Positions 18,024-27,104 of a stretch of DNA of 64,000 bases are shown here, one piece after another (the stretch's first letter is position 1; every line of letters begins with the position of its first letter). Position numbers and translations under genes: made by a program. This stretch comes from Nocardioides marinisabuli. Lineage in GTDB: Bacteria; Actinomycetota; Actinomycetes; Propionibacteriales; Nocardioidaceae. The notes under the pieces were generated by a model. That model had not been told where the DNA came from. It searched no databases and saw only the letters and a list, made by a program, of their open reading frames with translations. Location of the stretch: assembly GCF_013466785.1 (NCBI RefSeq), contig NZ_CP059163.1, positions 744,001 through 808,000 on the forward strand, read 5' to 3'.

Positions 18024-19592
18024 ATGTCCACCACCGCTCCCTCCCGCACGCGGACCGTCGACCACCTGGTCGTCGGCGCCGGCTTCGCCGGCCTCTGCGC
18101 CGCCATCAAGCTCGCCGAGGACGGCGAGCACGACCTCGTGGTCGTCGAGAAGGGTGACGACGTCGGCGGCACCTGGCGCGACAACAGCTACCCCGGCGCC
18201 GCCTGCGACGTGCCGAGCCAGCTCTACTCCTTCTCCTTCGCCCCCAACCCCGACTGGTCGATGTCCTTCTCGCCGCAGCCGGAGATCCAGGCCTACCTGC
18301 AGCGGGTGGCGCGCGAGTCGGGCGTGCTCGACCGCGTCGAGCTGCGCACCGCCTTCCTCGACGCCGCCTGGGACGAGGAGGCCCAGCGCTGGAGCGTGAC
18401 CACCGAGGGCCCCGACGGGCGGACCCGGTGGACCTCGCGCACCCTGCTGATGGGCGCCGGCAGCCTCTCCGAGCCGCGGCTGCCCGAGATCGAGGGCATC
18501 GACGACTTCGCCGGCGAGGTCTTCCACTCCGCCCGCTGGGACCACTCGGTCGACCTGCGCGGCAAGCGCGTCGCCGTCATCGGCACCGGCGCCTCGGCCA
18601 TCCAGATCGTGCCTGAGCTCCAGGAGGTCGTCGACCACCTCGACCTCTACCAGCGCACCGCGCCCTACGTGCTGCCCCGCCACGACCGACGCTACTCGGC
18701 CCTGGAGAAGGCGGCCCTGCGCCACGTCCCCGGCCTGCAGCGCGCCTACCGCTCGGCGATCTACTGGGGCCGCGAGACCTACGTGCCGGCCTTCACCGTC
18801 GACGCCCGGATCGCGCTGCCGGCCAAGAAGGCCGCGCTGGCCAACCTGCGCAAGGCGGTGGCCGACCCGGCGCTGCGCGAGCGGCTCACGCCGACCTTCG
18901 AGCTGGGCTGCAAGCGGGTGCTGATCTCCAACCGCTACTACCCCGCCGTGGCCGCCGACAACGTCGAGCTGGTCACCGACCCGATCGCCCGGGTGAGCGC
19001 GACGGGCATCGTCACCGCCGACGGCACCGAGCGCCCGGTCGACGTGCTGGTGGTGGCCACCGGCTTCACCGCCACCGACCTGCCCTTCGCCCACCACACC
19101 ACCGGGCGCACCCGTCGTACGCTCGCCGAGCGGTGGGCCGAGACGGGGATGGCGGCCTACAAGGGCACCACGGTGCCGGAGTTCCCCAACCTGTTCATGC
19201 TGGTGGGCCCCAACACCGGGCTCGGGCACTCGAGCATGGTCTTCATGATCGAGTCGCAGGTCGCCTACGTGCGCGACGCGGTCGCCACCCTGCGCCGCGA
19301 CCGCTACGCCAGCGTCGAGCCCACCGAGCGGGCCACCACCGAGTTCAACGACGACCTGCAGCGACGGATGCGGCGCACCGTGTGGAGCACCGGCGGCTGC
19401 TCGAGCTGGTACCTCGACGAGCACGGCCGCAACACCACGCTGTGGCCGCGCACCACCTTCACCTTCCGCCGGCTCCTGTCGCGCTTCGACGTGGCGGCCT
19501 ACGCCGTCACCGCCGAGCCCGGCTCCCCCGGCTCACCCCGGCCGTCCGGCCACCCAGGCAGCACCCCCGACCGAGAGGCAGTGACCGCATGA
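18024..19592 (+). CDS. Flavin-containing monooxygenase, Baeyer-Villiger type
   Basis: 522 aa. Two Rossmann fingerprints are present: GAGFAG (residues 18-23, FAD) and GTGASA (near 190, NADPH). Between them is the type I Baeyer-Villiger signature F-x-G-x-x-x-H-x-x-x-W-D, read here as FAGEVFHSARWD, and the GGTWRDNSYPGAACDVPS stretch typical of cyclohexanone-monooxygenase relatives. Such enzymes insert oxygen next to a ketone carbonyl using NADPH and O2; the substrate is unknown. The last 25 residues are Pro/Ser/Gly-rich. The stop overlaps the start of the SDR gene (ATGA), so the two are coupled. Confidence 0.88.
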   Translation: MSTTAPSRTRTVDHLVVGAGFAGLCAAIKLAEDGEHDLVVVEKGDDVGGTWRDNSYPGAACDVPSQLYSFSFAPNPDWSMSFSPQPEIQAYLQRVARESGVLDRVELRTAFLDAAWDEEAQRWSVTTEGPDGRTRWTSRTLLMGAGSLSEPRLPEIEGIDDFAGEVFHSARWDHSVDLRGKRVAVIGTGASAIQIVPELQEVVDHLDLYQRTAPYVLPRHDRRYSALEKAALRHVPGLQRAYRSAIYWGRETYVPAFTVDARIALPAKKAALANLRKAVADPALRERLTPTFELGCKRVLISNRYYPAVAADNVELVTDPIARVSATGIVTADGTERPVDVLVVATGFTATDLPFAHHTTGRTRRTLAERWAETGMAAYKGTTVPEFPNLFMLVGPNTGLGHSSMVFMIESQVAYVRDAVATLRRDRYASVEPTERATTEFNDDLQRRMRRTVWSTGGCSSWYLDEHGRNTTLWPRTTFTFRRLLSRFDVAAYAVTAEPGSPGSPRPSGHPGSTPDREAVTA

Positions 19593-20431
19593 AGAACCTC
19601 CGCGACAAGGTCGTCGTGATCACCGGAGCAGCATCGGGCATCGGGCGCGCGCTCGCGCTCGACCTGGCCGGCAAGGGGGCGCTGCTGGCCCTCAGCGACG
19701 TCGACGACGCCGGCCTGGCCGGCACCGTCGAGCTGGCCCGCGCGGCCGGCGCCCGCGAGGTCCGCGGCGACCGTCTCGACGTGGCCGACCGGGCCGCCTT
19801 CGAGGCCTACGCCGAGGCGGTGGTCGCGCACTTCGGGCGCGTCAACGTCGTGGTCAACAACGCCGGCGTCGCGCTGGCCGGCGACCTGCTCGACCTCGAG
19901 TACGACGACATCGACTGGATCATCGGCATCAACTTCTGGGGTGTCGTGCACGGCACCAAGGCGTTCCTGCCCCACCTCATCGCCTCGGGCGAGGGCCACG
20001 TCGTCAACATCTCCTCGCTCTTCGGGCTGATCTCGATGCCCGGCCAGAGCATGTACAACGCCACGAAGTACGCCGTGCGCGGCATGACCGAGGCGCTGCG
20101 CGAGGAGATGCTCGTCGCCGGCCACCCGGTCGGCGTCACCGCCGTGCACCCCGGCGGCATCAAGACCGCGATCGCCCGCAACGCCCGGGTCTCGGCCCGC
20201 GAGGACAAGTCGAAGACCGCCGAGCTCTTCGACAAGAAGCTCGCCCGCATGACGCCGGAGCGGGCCGCCGAGATCATCGTGCGCGGCATCACCCGCAACC
20301 AGGCCCGGGTGCTGGTCGGCATCGACGCCCACGCCTTGCACCACCTGGCCAAGATCACCGGCTCGCGCTACCAGGACATCATCGCCAGGGGCGCCAAGAA
20401 GGTGCTGCCGCAGGACACGACGGTCGTCTGA
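19589..20431 (+). CDS. Short-chain dehydrogenase/reductase
   Basis: 280 aa. Classical SDR: NAD(P) motif TGAASGIG (residues 12-19), NNAGV, catalytic Ser in ISS, and YNATK (YxxxK). The active-site loop HPGGIKTAIARNARV follows. It starts within the stop of the monooxygenase gene. The likely role is oxidation of an alcohol to the ketone that the neighbouring monooxygenase uses, or reduction of the product; this is inferred from the operon. The acidic residue after strand 2 (LSDVDD) favours NAD(H). Confidence 0.88.
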   Translation: MKNLRDKVVVITGAASGIGRALALDLAGKGALLALSDVDDAGLAGTVELARAAGAREVRGDRLDVADRAAFEAYAEAVVAHFGRVNVVVNNAGVALAGDLLDLEYDDIDWIIGINFWGVVHGTKAFLPHLIASGEGHVVNISSLFGLISMPGQSMYNATKYAVRGMTEALREEMLVAGHPVGVTAVHPGGIKTAIARNARVSAREDKSKTAELFDKKLARMTPERAAEIIVRGITRNQARVLVGIDAHALHHLAKITGSRYQDIIARGAKKVLPQDTTVV

Positions 20432-20463
20432 GCCGGCACGTCCGACGACGCCCGGCGCGCGGC

Positions 20464-20469
20464 TAGGGT
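20464..20469 (+). promoter_or_regulatory. -10 box of a leaderless promoter (DUF402 gene)
   Basis: TAGGGT fits TAnnnT and ends 7 nt before GTG 20477, so the mRNA probably starts at the GTG. No Shine-Dalgarno sequence is needed or seen. Confidence 0.5.
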
Positions 20470-20476
20470 CGGGCAG

Positions 20477-21022
20477 GTGAGCCTGCCCGACCCCCGCCCG
20501 GTCCGCGTCGAGATGAGCAAGTGGGGCGACCGACCGCACTGGTCCTTCGACGGCCTGCTGCTCGGCGAGGACGAGTGGGGCGACTGGATCGGCGTGCCCG
20601 CCGGTGTGCTGCACGAGCGTCCCGGCGCCCGCTTCCACTCCGAGGTCGACACCGTGACCCTCGCCCCGCGCGAGGGCTGGTACGCCGCCACCTTCCATGC
20701 GCCCGGCATCTGGGCCTCGGTCTACGTCGACCTGGCCACGCCGCCGGTCTGGGACGGCGACGTGCTGCGCGCGGTCGACCTCGACCTCGACGTCGTGCGC
20801 ACCGCCGACGGACGCGTCTACGTCGACGACGAGGACGAGTTCGAGGAGCACCGGGTCGCGTTCGGCTACCCCGACGACGTCCAGGCGGCCGCGCGCGAGT
20901 GGTGCGCGAGCGTGCACCGCCAGGTCCGCACCGGCGCGACGCCGTACGACGGGCACGCCGAGCGCTGGCTGCGGCGGCTGGCCGCGACGGCCGGGGCCGC
21001 GCAGGGCGCCGAGGGCCGCTAG
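20477..21022 (+). CDS. DUF402 domain protein
   Basis: 181 aa. The FomD/DUF402 fold is suggested by the order KWGDRPHWSFDGLLLGEDEWGDWIGVPAG, then GWYAATFHAPGIWASVYVDLATPPVWDGDVLRAVDLDLDVVRTADG, where the acidic residues DLDLDVV and DEDEF are the metal-binding cluster of the family. Some relatives hydrolyse nucleotide derivatives (FomD, nucleoside diphosphate phosphatases); the substrate here is not known. The 3' end overlaps the convergent thrE gene by 4 bp. Confidence 0.8.
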   Translation: MSLPDPRPVRVEMSKWGDRPHWSFDGLLLGEDEWGDWIGVPAGVLHERPGARFHSEVDTVTLAPREGWYAATFHAPGIWASVYVDLATPPVWDGDVLRAVDLDLDVVRTADGRVYVDDEDEFEEHRVAFGYPDDVQAAAREWCASVHRQVRTGATPYDGHAERWLRRLAATAGAAQGAEGR

Positions 21023-22416
21023 GACCCCGCGCCGCCCGACTCGCCCGACTCGCCCGCGTCGCGCGCCTCCTGCGCGGCCTCCGCGCGCTTGCGGCGGCGC
21101 CGACGGGTGCTGCTCATGACGTGGACGGGGCCGACCAGGCGCGGACCGGCCAGGCGCGCCTCGACGCGCTGGGCCTCGCGCTTGAGCGGCTGGGCGACGT
21201 ACTCGCCGAGGATCACGCCGCTGGCCAGAGCGATCGCCACCGAGATCGCGGCGACCATCGCCAGCAGGCCCGGCGAGGTCGCGCTGCCGCCCTCGCTGAG
21301 CAGCGTCAGGCCGCGGTAGATCGACAGGCCCGGCAGCATCGGCACGATCGCCGGGACCACCACGACCAGGGGCGGCACGCGCATGCGGCCGGAGACGGTG
21401 AAGCTGACCAGGCCCACGAAGAGCGCCGCGATGGCCACCGACCAGGCACGGCCGACCTCGGCCAGCTCGATGACGCGGCTGATGGAGATGGCGGTGGCGG
21501 CGACCAGCGCGATCGGCAGCAGGATGCGGCGCGGGGCGTAGGTGGAGTAGGCGAACGCGGAGGCCGCGACCGCCGAGCCGAGGGCCAGCATGCCGACGGT
21601 CTGCAGGTTGGCCACGCCCGGCTCCAGCTGGGGGATCCGCACGCCCAGCGAGCTGGCCACGCTCAGGCCACCGGTCACCCCGGCGATGATGCCCGCGGTG
21701 GCCAGGAACGCCTCGAGCAGGCGCGCCGAGGCGGTGACGTAGAACCCGGTCAGGGCGTCCTGGAGGGCGCCCATGAAGCCGATCCCGGCCAGCAGCATGA
21801 TGATGTTGGCGGTCACGACCAGCGAGACGTTGACCGAGAGCGGCGTGGCGCCGACCCCCAGGGCCAGCAGCGTGGCCACTCCCCCGCCGACGACCTGCTG
21901 GTAGAACGACGGCATCCGGCGCCGCTGCATGCGGTCCTGGACCTTGTCGATGATGATCGCCGAGAGCATCGCCAGGCCGATCACCAGCGGACCGCCGCCC
22001 AGCTGGATCGCGACGCCGCCGCACATCAGCCCCCAGCCGCCGGTGACCGCCCACCGCTTGCGGTCGTGGCCGGTGGAGACGATCTGGGCCAGCTCGCTGC
22101 GGGCCTCGTGCACGTCGACGACCCCGTCGAGGATGCGGCGCACGAGGTGGTCGACCTGGGTCAGGTGGTCGTAGTCGATCGCCCGGCGCGAGACCTGCCG
22201 CGCCGAGCCCAGCGCCGGCTCCTCCGGGTTGGCCTGGTAGGACATCGCCAGCGAGGTGAAGGTGATGTCCACGTCAGCGTTGCGCATGCCCAGCTCGCGC
22301 GCGACGCCCTGCATCGTGGCCGTGACGTCGGCCGCGCCGGCGCCGGAGGAGAGCAGGACCTCCCCGACCCGCAGGCACAGGTCGATGGTGAGGTTCGCCT
22401 CGCGTGCTTCGAGCAT
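21019..22416 (-). CDS. ThrE-type threonine/serine exporter
   Basis: 465 aa. The N-terminal domain (residues 1-125, ThrE) starts LCLRVGEVLLSSGAGAADVTATM. About ten hydrophobic segments follow, split into the ThrE and ThrE_2 halves (for example GLAMLSAIIIDKVQDRM, ALQDALTGFYVTASARLLEAFLATAGIIAGVTGG, PPLVVVVPAIVPMLPGLSIYRGL). A basic and Glu/Gly-rich tail ends it. Corynebacterial ThrE exports threonine and serine by the proton-motive force. Start is ATG 22416. The FUSC gene lies 75 bp upstream on the same strand. Confidence 0.88.
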   Translation of the reverse strand: MLEAREANLTIDLCLRVGEVLLSSGAGAADVTATMQGVARELGMRNADVDITFTSLAMSYQANPEEPALGSARQVSRRAIDYDHLTQVDHLVRRILDGVVDVHEARSELAQIVSTGHDRKRWAVTGGWGLMCGGVAIQLGGGPLVIGLAMLSAIIIDKVQDRMQRRRMPSFYQQVVGGGVATLLALGVGATPLSVNVSLVVTANIIMLLAGIGFMGALQDALTGFYVTASARLLEAFLATAGIIAGVTGGLSVASSLGVRIPQLEPGVANLQTVGMLALGSAVAASAFAYSTYAPRRILLPIALVAATAISISRVIELAEVGRAWSVAIAALFVGLVSFTVSGRMRVPPLVVVVPAIVPMLPGLSIYRGLTLLSEGGSATSPGLLAMVAAISVAIALASGVILGEYVAQPLKREAQRVEARLAGPRLVGPVHVMSSTRRRRRKRAEAAQEARDAGESGESGGAGS

Positions 22417-22442
22417 GCTGCGATGGTGGCAGGTCGGGGCAC

Positions 22443-22482
22443 GCGACTCGAATCCCTCGACGAGTGGGTTCGCTCACGTCGC
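22443..22482. repeat. Weak hairpin between FUSC and thrE
   Basis: GCGAC...GTCGC outer arms and GAATCCC/GGGTTC inner arms can fold with a 9-nt loop and bulges. It may attenuate or end the FUSC transcript before thrE. The support is only the base pairing. Confidence 0.25.
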
Positions 22483-22490
22483 GCCCGCGT

Positions 22491-23603
22491 CTAGCGCGGC
22501 GGGGGCGGGAGGGTGTCGGTGGCCTCGAGCTGGCCCATCCCGGTGAGCATCAGCAGGTCGACCACGATGGAGCGGAGCTGGGCCAGCACCACGTCGCCGG
22601 TCATCTCGCTCGAGCGCTCCACCCGCCCCGAGTCGAGCCCGACCCGCACCAGGAACGAGCGTGCCGCGACCGGCACCCGGTCGGTGGCCAGCTCGGCCGC
22701 CACGACGTCGACCGCGTGGGCGAGGTCGCGGGCCAGCTCGGCGTACGCCGTCGGCACGGGGCGGCGGTGGTAGGCCGCGACCGCCACCTGGCGCATCAGC
22801 ACGCGGGTGCTGCGGATCGCCCGGTCCAGCGGCGCCACGACGTCGACCATCCGGCGGATCTCGGGGCGGTGGCGCACCCGGAACGGCGAGGAGGCGACCA
22901 CCGCCATCCCCTCGTCGGCCGCCGCCTTCAGCTCCCGCAGCAGCGGGTCGGTGGACCGGGCGTCGGCGAGCAGCTCGAGCCCGTGCTCGGCGTCGCCGTC
23001 GACGATCACCTCCGCGGCCCCGCGCAGCAGGTCGGCCTGCTTGCGCAGCACCACCGCCGCCTGCTCGCGGGGGCGCCGCAGCGGCGCGGCCGGCACCACC
23101 GTCGCGGCCAGCAGCGCCACCGCACCCCCGACCAGCGCGTCGCTCCAGCGGGTGAGCGAGGCGCCGGTGCCGGGCAGCAGGCCGACCACGAAGACCGACT
23201 GGATCGCGGCCTGGTTGACCAGCAGGGTGCCCCCGTCGAGCAGCACCGCGACCGTCATGGCGAGCCCGACGATCAGGCCCAGCTGCCACCAGCCGGCGCC
23301 GACCGCGGCCACCAGCAGGTCGGCCATCAGGACGCCGAGCGCGACGCCCACGGTGACCTCGGCGACCCGGCGCAGCCGCTGGCCGTAGGAGGTGCCCAGG
23401 CACACGACCGCGGCGATCGGGGCGAAGACCGGGACCGGGTGGTCGAGCAGCTCGGAGGCCACCAGCCACGCCAGTGCCGCCGCGACCGCGCACTGGGCGA
23501 TGTGCCAGCGCTTGGTCTTCCACCGGGCCACCCGGCCGCGGTAGGACGACCGGCCGCGCGCCAGCCCCCGGTTCCAGATCGCGTCAATCGGGGGCGCCGC
23601 CAT
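22491..23603 (-). CDS. FUSC-family inner membrane protein
   Basis: 370 aa. The N-terminal half has about six membrane segments in the aromatic-acid-exporter (FUSC) pattern: HIAQCAVAAALAWLVASELL, PVFAPIAAVVCLGTSYGQRLRRVAEVTVGVALGVLMADLLV, and WWQLGLIVGLAMTVAVLLDG. The motif GTSYGQRLRRVAEVTVG is typical. The C-terminal half is cytosolic and helical. Actinobacterial members may move aromatic acids or phosphate-type polymers; the substrate is unknown. ATG 23603. Confidence 0.82.
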   Translation of the reverse strand: MAAPPIDAIWNRGLARGRSSYRGRVARWKTKRWHIAQCAVAAALAWLVASELLDHPVPVFAPIAAVVCLGTSYGQRLRRVAEVTVGVALGVLMADLLVAAVGAGWWQLGLIVGLAMTVAVLLDGGTLLVNQAAIQSVFVVGLLPGTGASLTRWSDALVGGAVALLAATVVPAAPLRRPREQAAVVLRKQADLLRGAAEVIVDGDAEHGLELLADARSTDPLLRELKAAADEGMAVVASSPFRVRHRPEIRRMVDVVAPLDRAIRSTRVLMRQVAVAAYHRRPVPTAYAELARDLAHAVDVVAAELATDRVPVAARSFLVRVGLDSGRVERSSEMTGDVVLAQLRSIVVDLLMLTGMGQLEATDTLPPPPR

Positions 23604-23653
23604 GGCTCGATCCTGCCACCGCGGCGGCGCGGCCGGGACGCCGCGCGCCGCTC

Positions 23654-24070
23654 TCAGCCGGCGCGGCGGGCGTACTTGATCGCCTGCTTGAGGTCCGCGA
23701 GGTCGCGGTACCAGGTCTTGACCTCCTTGCGGCAGCGCACCCGGCCGATCTTCTTGGGGTACTCCTGGCACTCGGCCATCGCCTCGCTCATCGTGGGCGG
23801 GAACTGGGTCGACCCGTCGTAGTGCTGGATGCCGAAGCCGCCGTCGGCGTTGCCGGTCACCCTCACGATCGTGTCGGGCGCGGGCGCCTTGGTGTCGGGC
23901 GCCGCGCCGCTGACCTGTGCGGCGCCGACCACCAGCCCCGTGGCCGCGGCAACGGTGCCGAGGGCCACCAGGAGGCGCCGCCCGGCCCCGGCACGCGGGC
24001 CGGGGCGGGCGGGACGGCGGGCGGGACGGCGGACGGGGCTGGTCTGGTGGTGCGGCGCGGAGGTGCTCAT
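23654..24070 (-). CDS. Small secreted protein, unknown
   Basis: 138 aa. A long basic N-terminus (RRPARRPARPGPRAGAGRR, residues 16-34) leads into a hydrophobic core, LLVALGTVAAATGLVVGA, and a probable signal-peptidase site near SGAAPD. The mature domain (about 85 residues) has two Cys residues that could form a disulphide (MAECQEYP... RVRCRKEV), and is rich in Lys and Tyr near the C-terminus. The family is not recognised. The gene is isolated, 50 bp upstream of FUSC on the same strand; ATG 24070 lies beside a 394-bp region without genes. Confidence 0.6.
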   Translation of the reverse strand: MSTSAPHHQTSPVRRPARRPARPGPRAGAGRRLLVALGTVAAATGLVVGAAQVSGAAPDTKAPAPDTIVRVTGNADGGFGIQHYDGSTQFPPTMSEAMAECQEYPKKIGRVRCRKEVKTWYRDLADLKQAIKYARRAG

Positions 24071-24218
24071 GTCTGGCTCCCGAGGGGTCCGGCACCGGCA
24101 GTTCCGGTGCTCGTCGCGAACGCTAGGAACCGGGCACCGGCGCCGCCCGGGCCCGCGGCGGCCCTGGGGACGGACCGCCGCGGGGGACGCCCTGTGGACG
24201 GTCCGCGGCCCACCCGCC

Positions 24219-24339
24219 GAGCCGGCGCCACTTCCCCCGCGACCCGTCGCTACTTCCTCCACGAGCCGTCGCCAGCTCCCCCGCCACCCGGCCTACCAGG
24301 GGAACTGGCGACGGCTCGGCGCGGAAGTCACGACGGCTC
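24219..24339. repeat. Mirrored array of a 22-bp repeat
   Basis: The 394-bp gap 24071-24464 holds no gene. Three forward copies begin at 24219, 24241 and 24263 (consensus GAGCCGKCGCYACTTCC plus 5 variable bases, exact 22-bp period). Two copies face the other way, beginning on the minus strand at 24317 and 24339, again 22 bp apart. The inner arms 24263-24281 and 24299-24317 match at 18 of 19 bases, so the array can fold into one long hairpin. Two more copies are at 42726-42769. The rest of the gap shows nothing recognisable apart from the start-proximal AAAGG at 24456. Confidence 0.75.
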
Positions 24340-24464
24340 GCGGACCCGTGACGGACTCGTGGGTGTCGACCCGTCACTTCTCCGCCCGGCGTACGTTCTC
24401 CCTGTGGCCCCCGTCACTCCCGGGGAGCACGACGCCGTACGGCGCCCCCAGCGAAAGGCACACC

Positions 24465-25862
24465 GTGGTCTCACCGATCGACCCCACCGCCACCGGCTTC
24501 CTGCTGGCCGAGAACCGCAACATGCCGATGCACGTGGGCGGGCTGCAGCTCTTCGAGAAGCCCGAGGGCGCCGGGCCGGAGTACATCCGCGAGATGTACG
24601 AGGCGATGCGCGACGTCGACGAGATCGCACCGCTGTTCCTCAAGCACCCGTACCGCTCGGTGCGCACCGCCGGCCAGCTGGTCTGGAAGCCCGACCTGCA
24701 GTTCGACGCCCACCACCACGTGCGGCACAGCGCGCTGCCCGCCCCGGGCCGCTACCGCGAGCTCTTCGAGCTCTGCTCACGGCTGCACTCGACCCGGCTG
24801 GCGTGGGAGCGGCCGCTGTGGGAGGCCCACGTCATCGAGGGGCTCGAGGACGGACGCGTCGCGCTCTACACCAAGACCCACCACGCGCTGGTCGACGGCG
24901 TCTCGGCGATGCGGCTGCTGCAGAGCGTGCTGACGACCGACCCCGACCGGCGCGGCATGCCGGCCCCGTGGGCGGCCGGTCCCCCGCGGGCCCGCTCGGG
25001 CGGCGACGGGCCCTCGCTGCCGGAGATCCCCGTGCAGGCCCTGCGCAGCGCCCTGGCGCTGACCGCCGAGGCCGCCGGGCTGCCGGGCGCGCTGGTGCGC
25101 ACCCTGCACAAGGGGGTGCGCAACGAGACCTCGGCGGTCTCCTTCCACGCCCCGCGCACGATCTTCAACCAGAGCATCACCGGCGCGCGCCGCTTCGCGG
25201 CCGAGGACTGGCCCATCGACCGGCTGCGCGGCATCGGCAAGGCCACCGGCACCACCCTCAACGACGTGGTGATGGCGATGTGCAGCGGCGCGATCCGCGC
25301 CTACCTGCTCGAGCTCGACGCGCTGCCGGACACGCCGCTGGTCGCGATGGTGCCGGTGGGCCTCAACGCCAAGCAGTCCCACATCGCCTCCGCCGAGGGC
25401 GGCAACGCCGTCGGCGCGGTGATGGTCCAGCTGGCCACCGACCTCGCCGACCCCGCCGACCGCCTGCGCGCCATCCACGACTCGATGCAGGCCGGCAAGG
25501 AGGCCCTGTCGTCGATGACCCAGGTGCAGATCCTGGCGATGAGCGCCCTGGGCCAGGCCCCGATGATCCTCGCGCCGCTGCTGCGGATGCAGGGCATCGT
25601 GCGACCGCCGTACAACCTGATCATCAGCAACGTGCCGGGGCCGCGCACCGCGCACTACTGGAACGGGGCGCGCCTGGTCGGCACCTACCCGCTCTCGATC
25701 CCGATCAACGGGATGGCGCTCAACATCACCTGCACCTCCTACGACGGCCGGATCGCCTTCGGGCTCACCGGCTGCCGGCGCACGGTGCCGCACCTGCAGC
25801 GGCTGCTGGTGCACCTCGAGGACGAGGTCGCGGCGCTGGAGAAGGCCGCCGGGGTCGGCTGA
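24465..25862 (+). CDS. Wax ester synthase/diacylglycerol acyltransferase (WS/DGAT)
   Basis: 465 aa, normal for the family. The catalytic motif HHxxxDG reads HHALVDG (residues 138-144), in a condensation-like fold. Also typical are PLWEAHVIEGLEDGRVALYTK, LNDVVMAMCSGAIRAYL and the C-terminal NLIISNVPGPRT. These enzymes join acyl-CoA to diacylglycerol or fatty alcohol to make triacylglycerol or wax ester at the membrane face. Start is GTG 24465 with AAAGG upstream. It is monocistronic and sits beside the 22-bp repeat array. Confidence 0.92.
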   Translation: MVSPIDPTATGFLLAENRNMPMHVGGLQLFEKPEGAGPEYIREMYEAMRDVDEIAPLFLKHPYRSVRTAGQLVWKPDLQFDAHHHVRHSALPAPGRYRELFELCSRLHSTRLAWERPLWEAHVIEGLEDGRVALYTKTHHALVDGVSAMRLLQSVLTTDPDRRGMPAPWAAGPPRARSGGDGPSLPEIPVQALRSALALTAEAAGLPGALVRTLHKGVRNETSAVSFHAPRTIFNQSITGARRFAAEDWPIDRLRGIGKATGTTLNDVVMAMCSGAIRAYLLELDALPDTPLVAMVPVGLNAKQSHIASAEGGNAVGAVMVQLATDLADPADRLRAIHDSMQAGKEALSSMTQVQILAMSALGQAPMILAPLLRMQGIVRPPYNLIISNVPGPRTAHYWNGARLVGTYPLSIPINGMALNITCTSYDGRIAFGLTGCRRTVPHLQRLLVHLEDEVAALEKAAGVG

Positions 25863-25868
25863 GAGGGG

Positions 25869-27041
25869 TCAGTCGAGGACGAGCTCGACGAGGCCACCGC
25901 CGTGGCGCTCGGCCACGGCGCGCAACCGGGCCCGGGTGATGTCGGCGACCGTGGCCAGGCCCGCGGCGTGCGCGTTGGAGCCGGGCCGGGTCGGCTCGGC
26001 CCGGTTGACGGAGAGGCAGGTGCGGGTCCCGCCGTCCTCCTCGTTGAGCAGCGCGACCGCGTGGCCGGTCGTGCCGCTGCCGGCGAAGAAGTCGAGCACC
26101 GCCACGTCGTCGGGCATGGTCTGCAGGACGCGGCGCAGCAGCCCGGTGGGCTTCGGTGACTCGAAGACGTGGCCGACGAGGTCCTTGAGCTCGGCGACCG
26201 CCGTGTCGGTCGAGCCGACCTCCTCGGCGAGCCAGATCGTCGTCAGCTTCTTGCGCCGCCCCGGGTGCAGCCAGTCGCGCTGGAAGACGTCGACCCGCTC
26301 GCCGGCCCGGCCGCGCACGGTGCGGCAGACCAGGTCGTCGCCGCGCTCGTCGATCAGCGGGCGGCTCCAGCGCCAGACGGCCGGGCGGCCGTCGCCGAAG
26401 ACCGGGCTGACCTCGACGGCGCCGTCGAAGGGGGCCGTGGCCACCGCACCGGTGACGGGGTCGCCCCACACGCTGAAGTGCAGGGTGCGCGCGGTGAGCG
26501 GGTTGAACTTCTTGTTGGTGTTGCGCAGCGGCAGCTCGCGGTAGCGCCGCCCGCTCGGCTCGTGCAGCAGCGCGAAGTCGCGCTCGTCGACCGTGTCGGC
26601 GCTCGTGGCGACCAGCGCGCACCGGCCGGGGTCACGGGCGTAGACGAGCAGGTACTCGTGGCTGGTCGCGAAGCCGCGCCCCAGCTGGCGGCCCTTGGGG
26701 TTGAGGTTGACCACCACCTGCGCGACGAACCCCGCCTCGCCGAAGACCTCGTCGAGCAGCAGCCGCAGGTGGGCGGCCTCGTGGTCGTCGATGCTGACGA
26801 AGATCGCCGCCCGCGGTGACATCACCGACCTGGCCAGCTCCAGGCGCGGGCGCATCATCGCCACCCACGCGGCGTGGCGCGACCCGCCGGCCTCGCCGCG
26901 GATGTCGTCGCTGTAGGCGAAGTCGTTGCCGGTGTTGTACGGCGGGTCGATGTAGACCAGGTCGAAGAGCTGCCGGCGCGCCGCCAGGTCGGTGAGCACG
27001 TCGAGGTTGTCGCCCTCGACCACGGTGTTCCAGGTGCCCAC
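25869..27041 (-). CDS. Orphan DNA methyltransferase, type III Mod-like (beta class)
   Basis: 390 aa. Motif IV DPPYN is at residues 32-36 (LVYIDPPYNTGNDFAYSDD) and motif I FFAGSGTTGHAV is near residue 315. The IV-before-I order marks beta-class adenine N6-methyltransferases, and YIDPPYNTGND is typical of type III Mod subunits. Mod subunits are usually over 550 aa with a target-recognition domain; here the central part is shorter, so a complete recognition domain is uncertain. No restriction (Res) gene flanks it: WS/DGAT lies downstream (convergent, 6 bp away) and a metalloprotease is divergent. A regulatory or protective solitary methyltransferase is plausible. Confidence 0.88.
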   Translation of the reverse strand: MGTWNTVVEGDNLDVLTDLAARRQLFDLVYIDPPYNTGNDFAYSDDIRGEAGGSRHAAWVAMMRPRLELARSVMSPRAAIFVSIDDHEAAHLRLLLDEVFGEAGFVAQVVVNLNPKGRQLGRGFATSHEYLLVYARDPGRCALVATSADTVDERDFALLHEPSGRRYRELPLRNTNKKFNPLTARTLHFSVWGDPVTGAVATAPFDGAVEVSPVFGDGRPAVWRWSRPLIDERGDDLVCRTVRGRAGERVDVFQRDWLHPGRRKKLTTIWLAEEVGSTDTAVAELKDLVGHVFESPKPTGLLRRVLQTMPDDVAVLDFFAGSGTTGHAVALLNEEDGGTRTCLSVNRAEPTRPGSNAHAAGLATVADITRARLRAVAERHGGGLVELVLD

Positions 27042-27104
27042 CAGCCGACCCTAGCCGCCCGCCCTCGTCGTACGCCGTCACCAGCGGTCCGGGACCATGG
27101 AGCC

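Noticed and set aside
24219..24339. CRISPR array
   Set aside because: Units are directly adjacent with a 22-bp period, have no 30-40-bp unique spacers and appear in both orientations. No cas gene is near.
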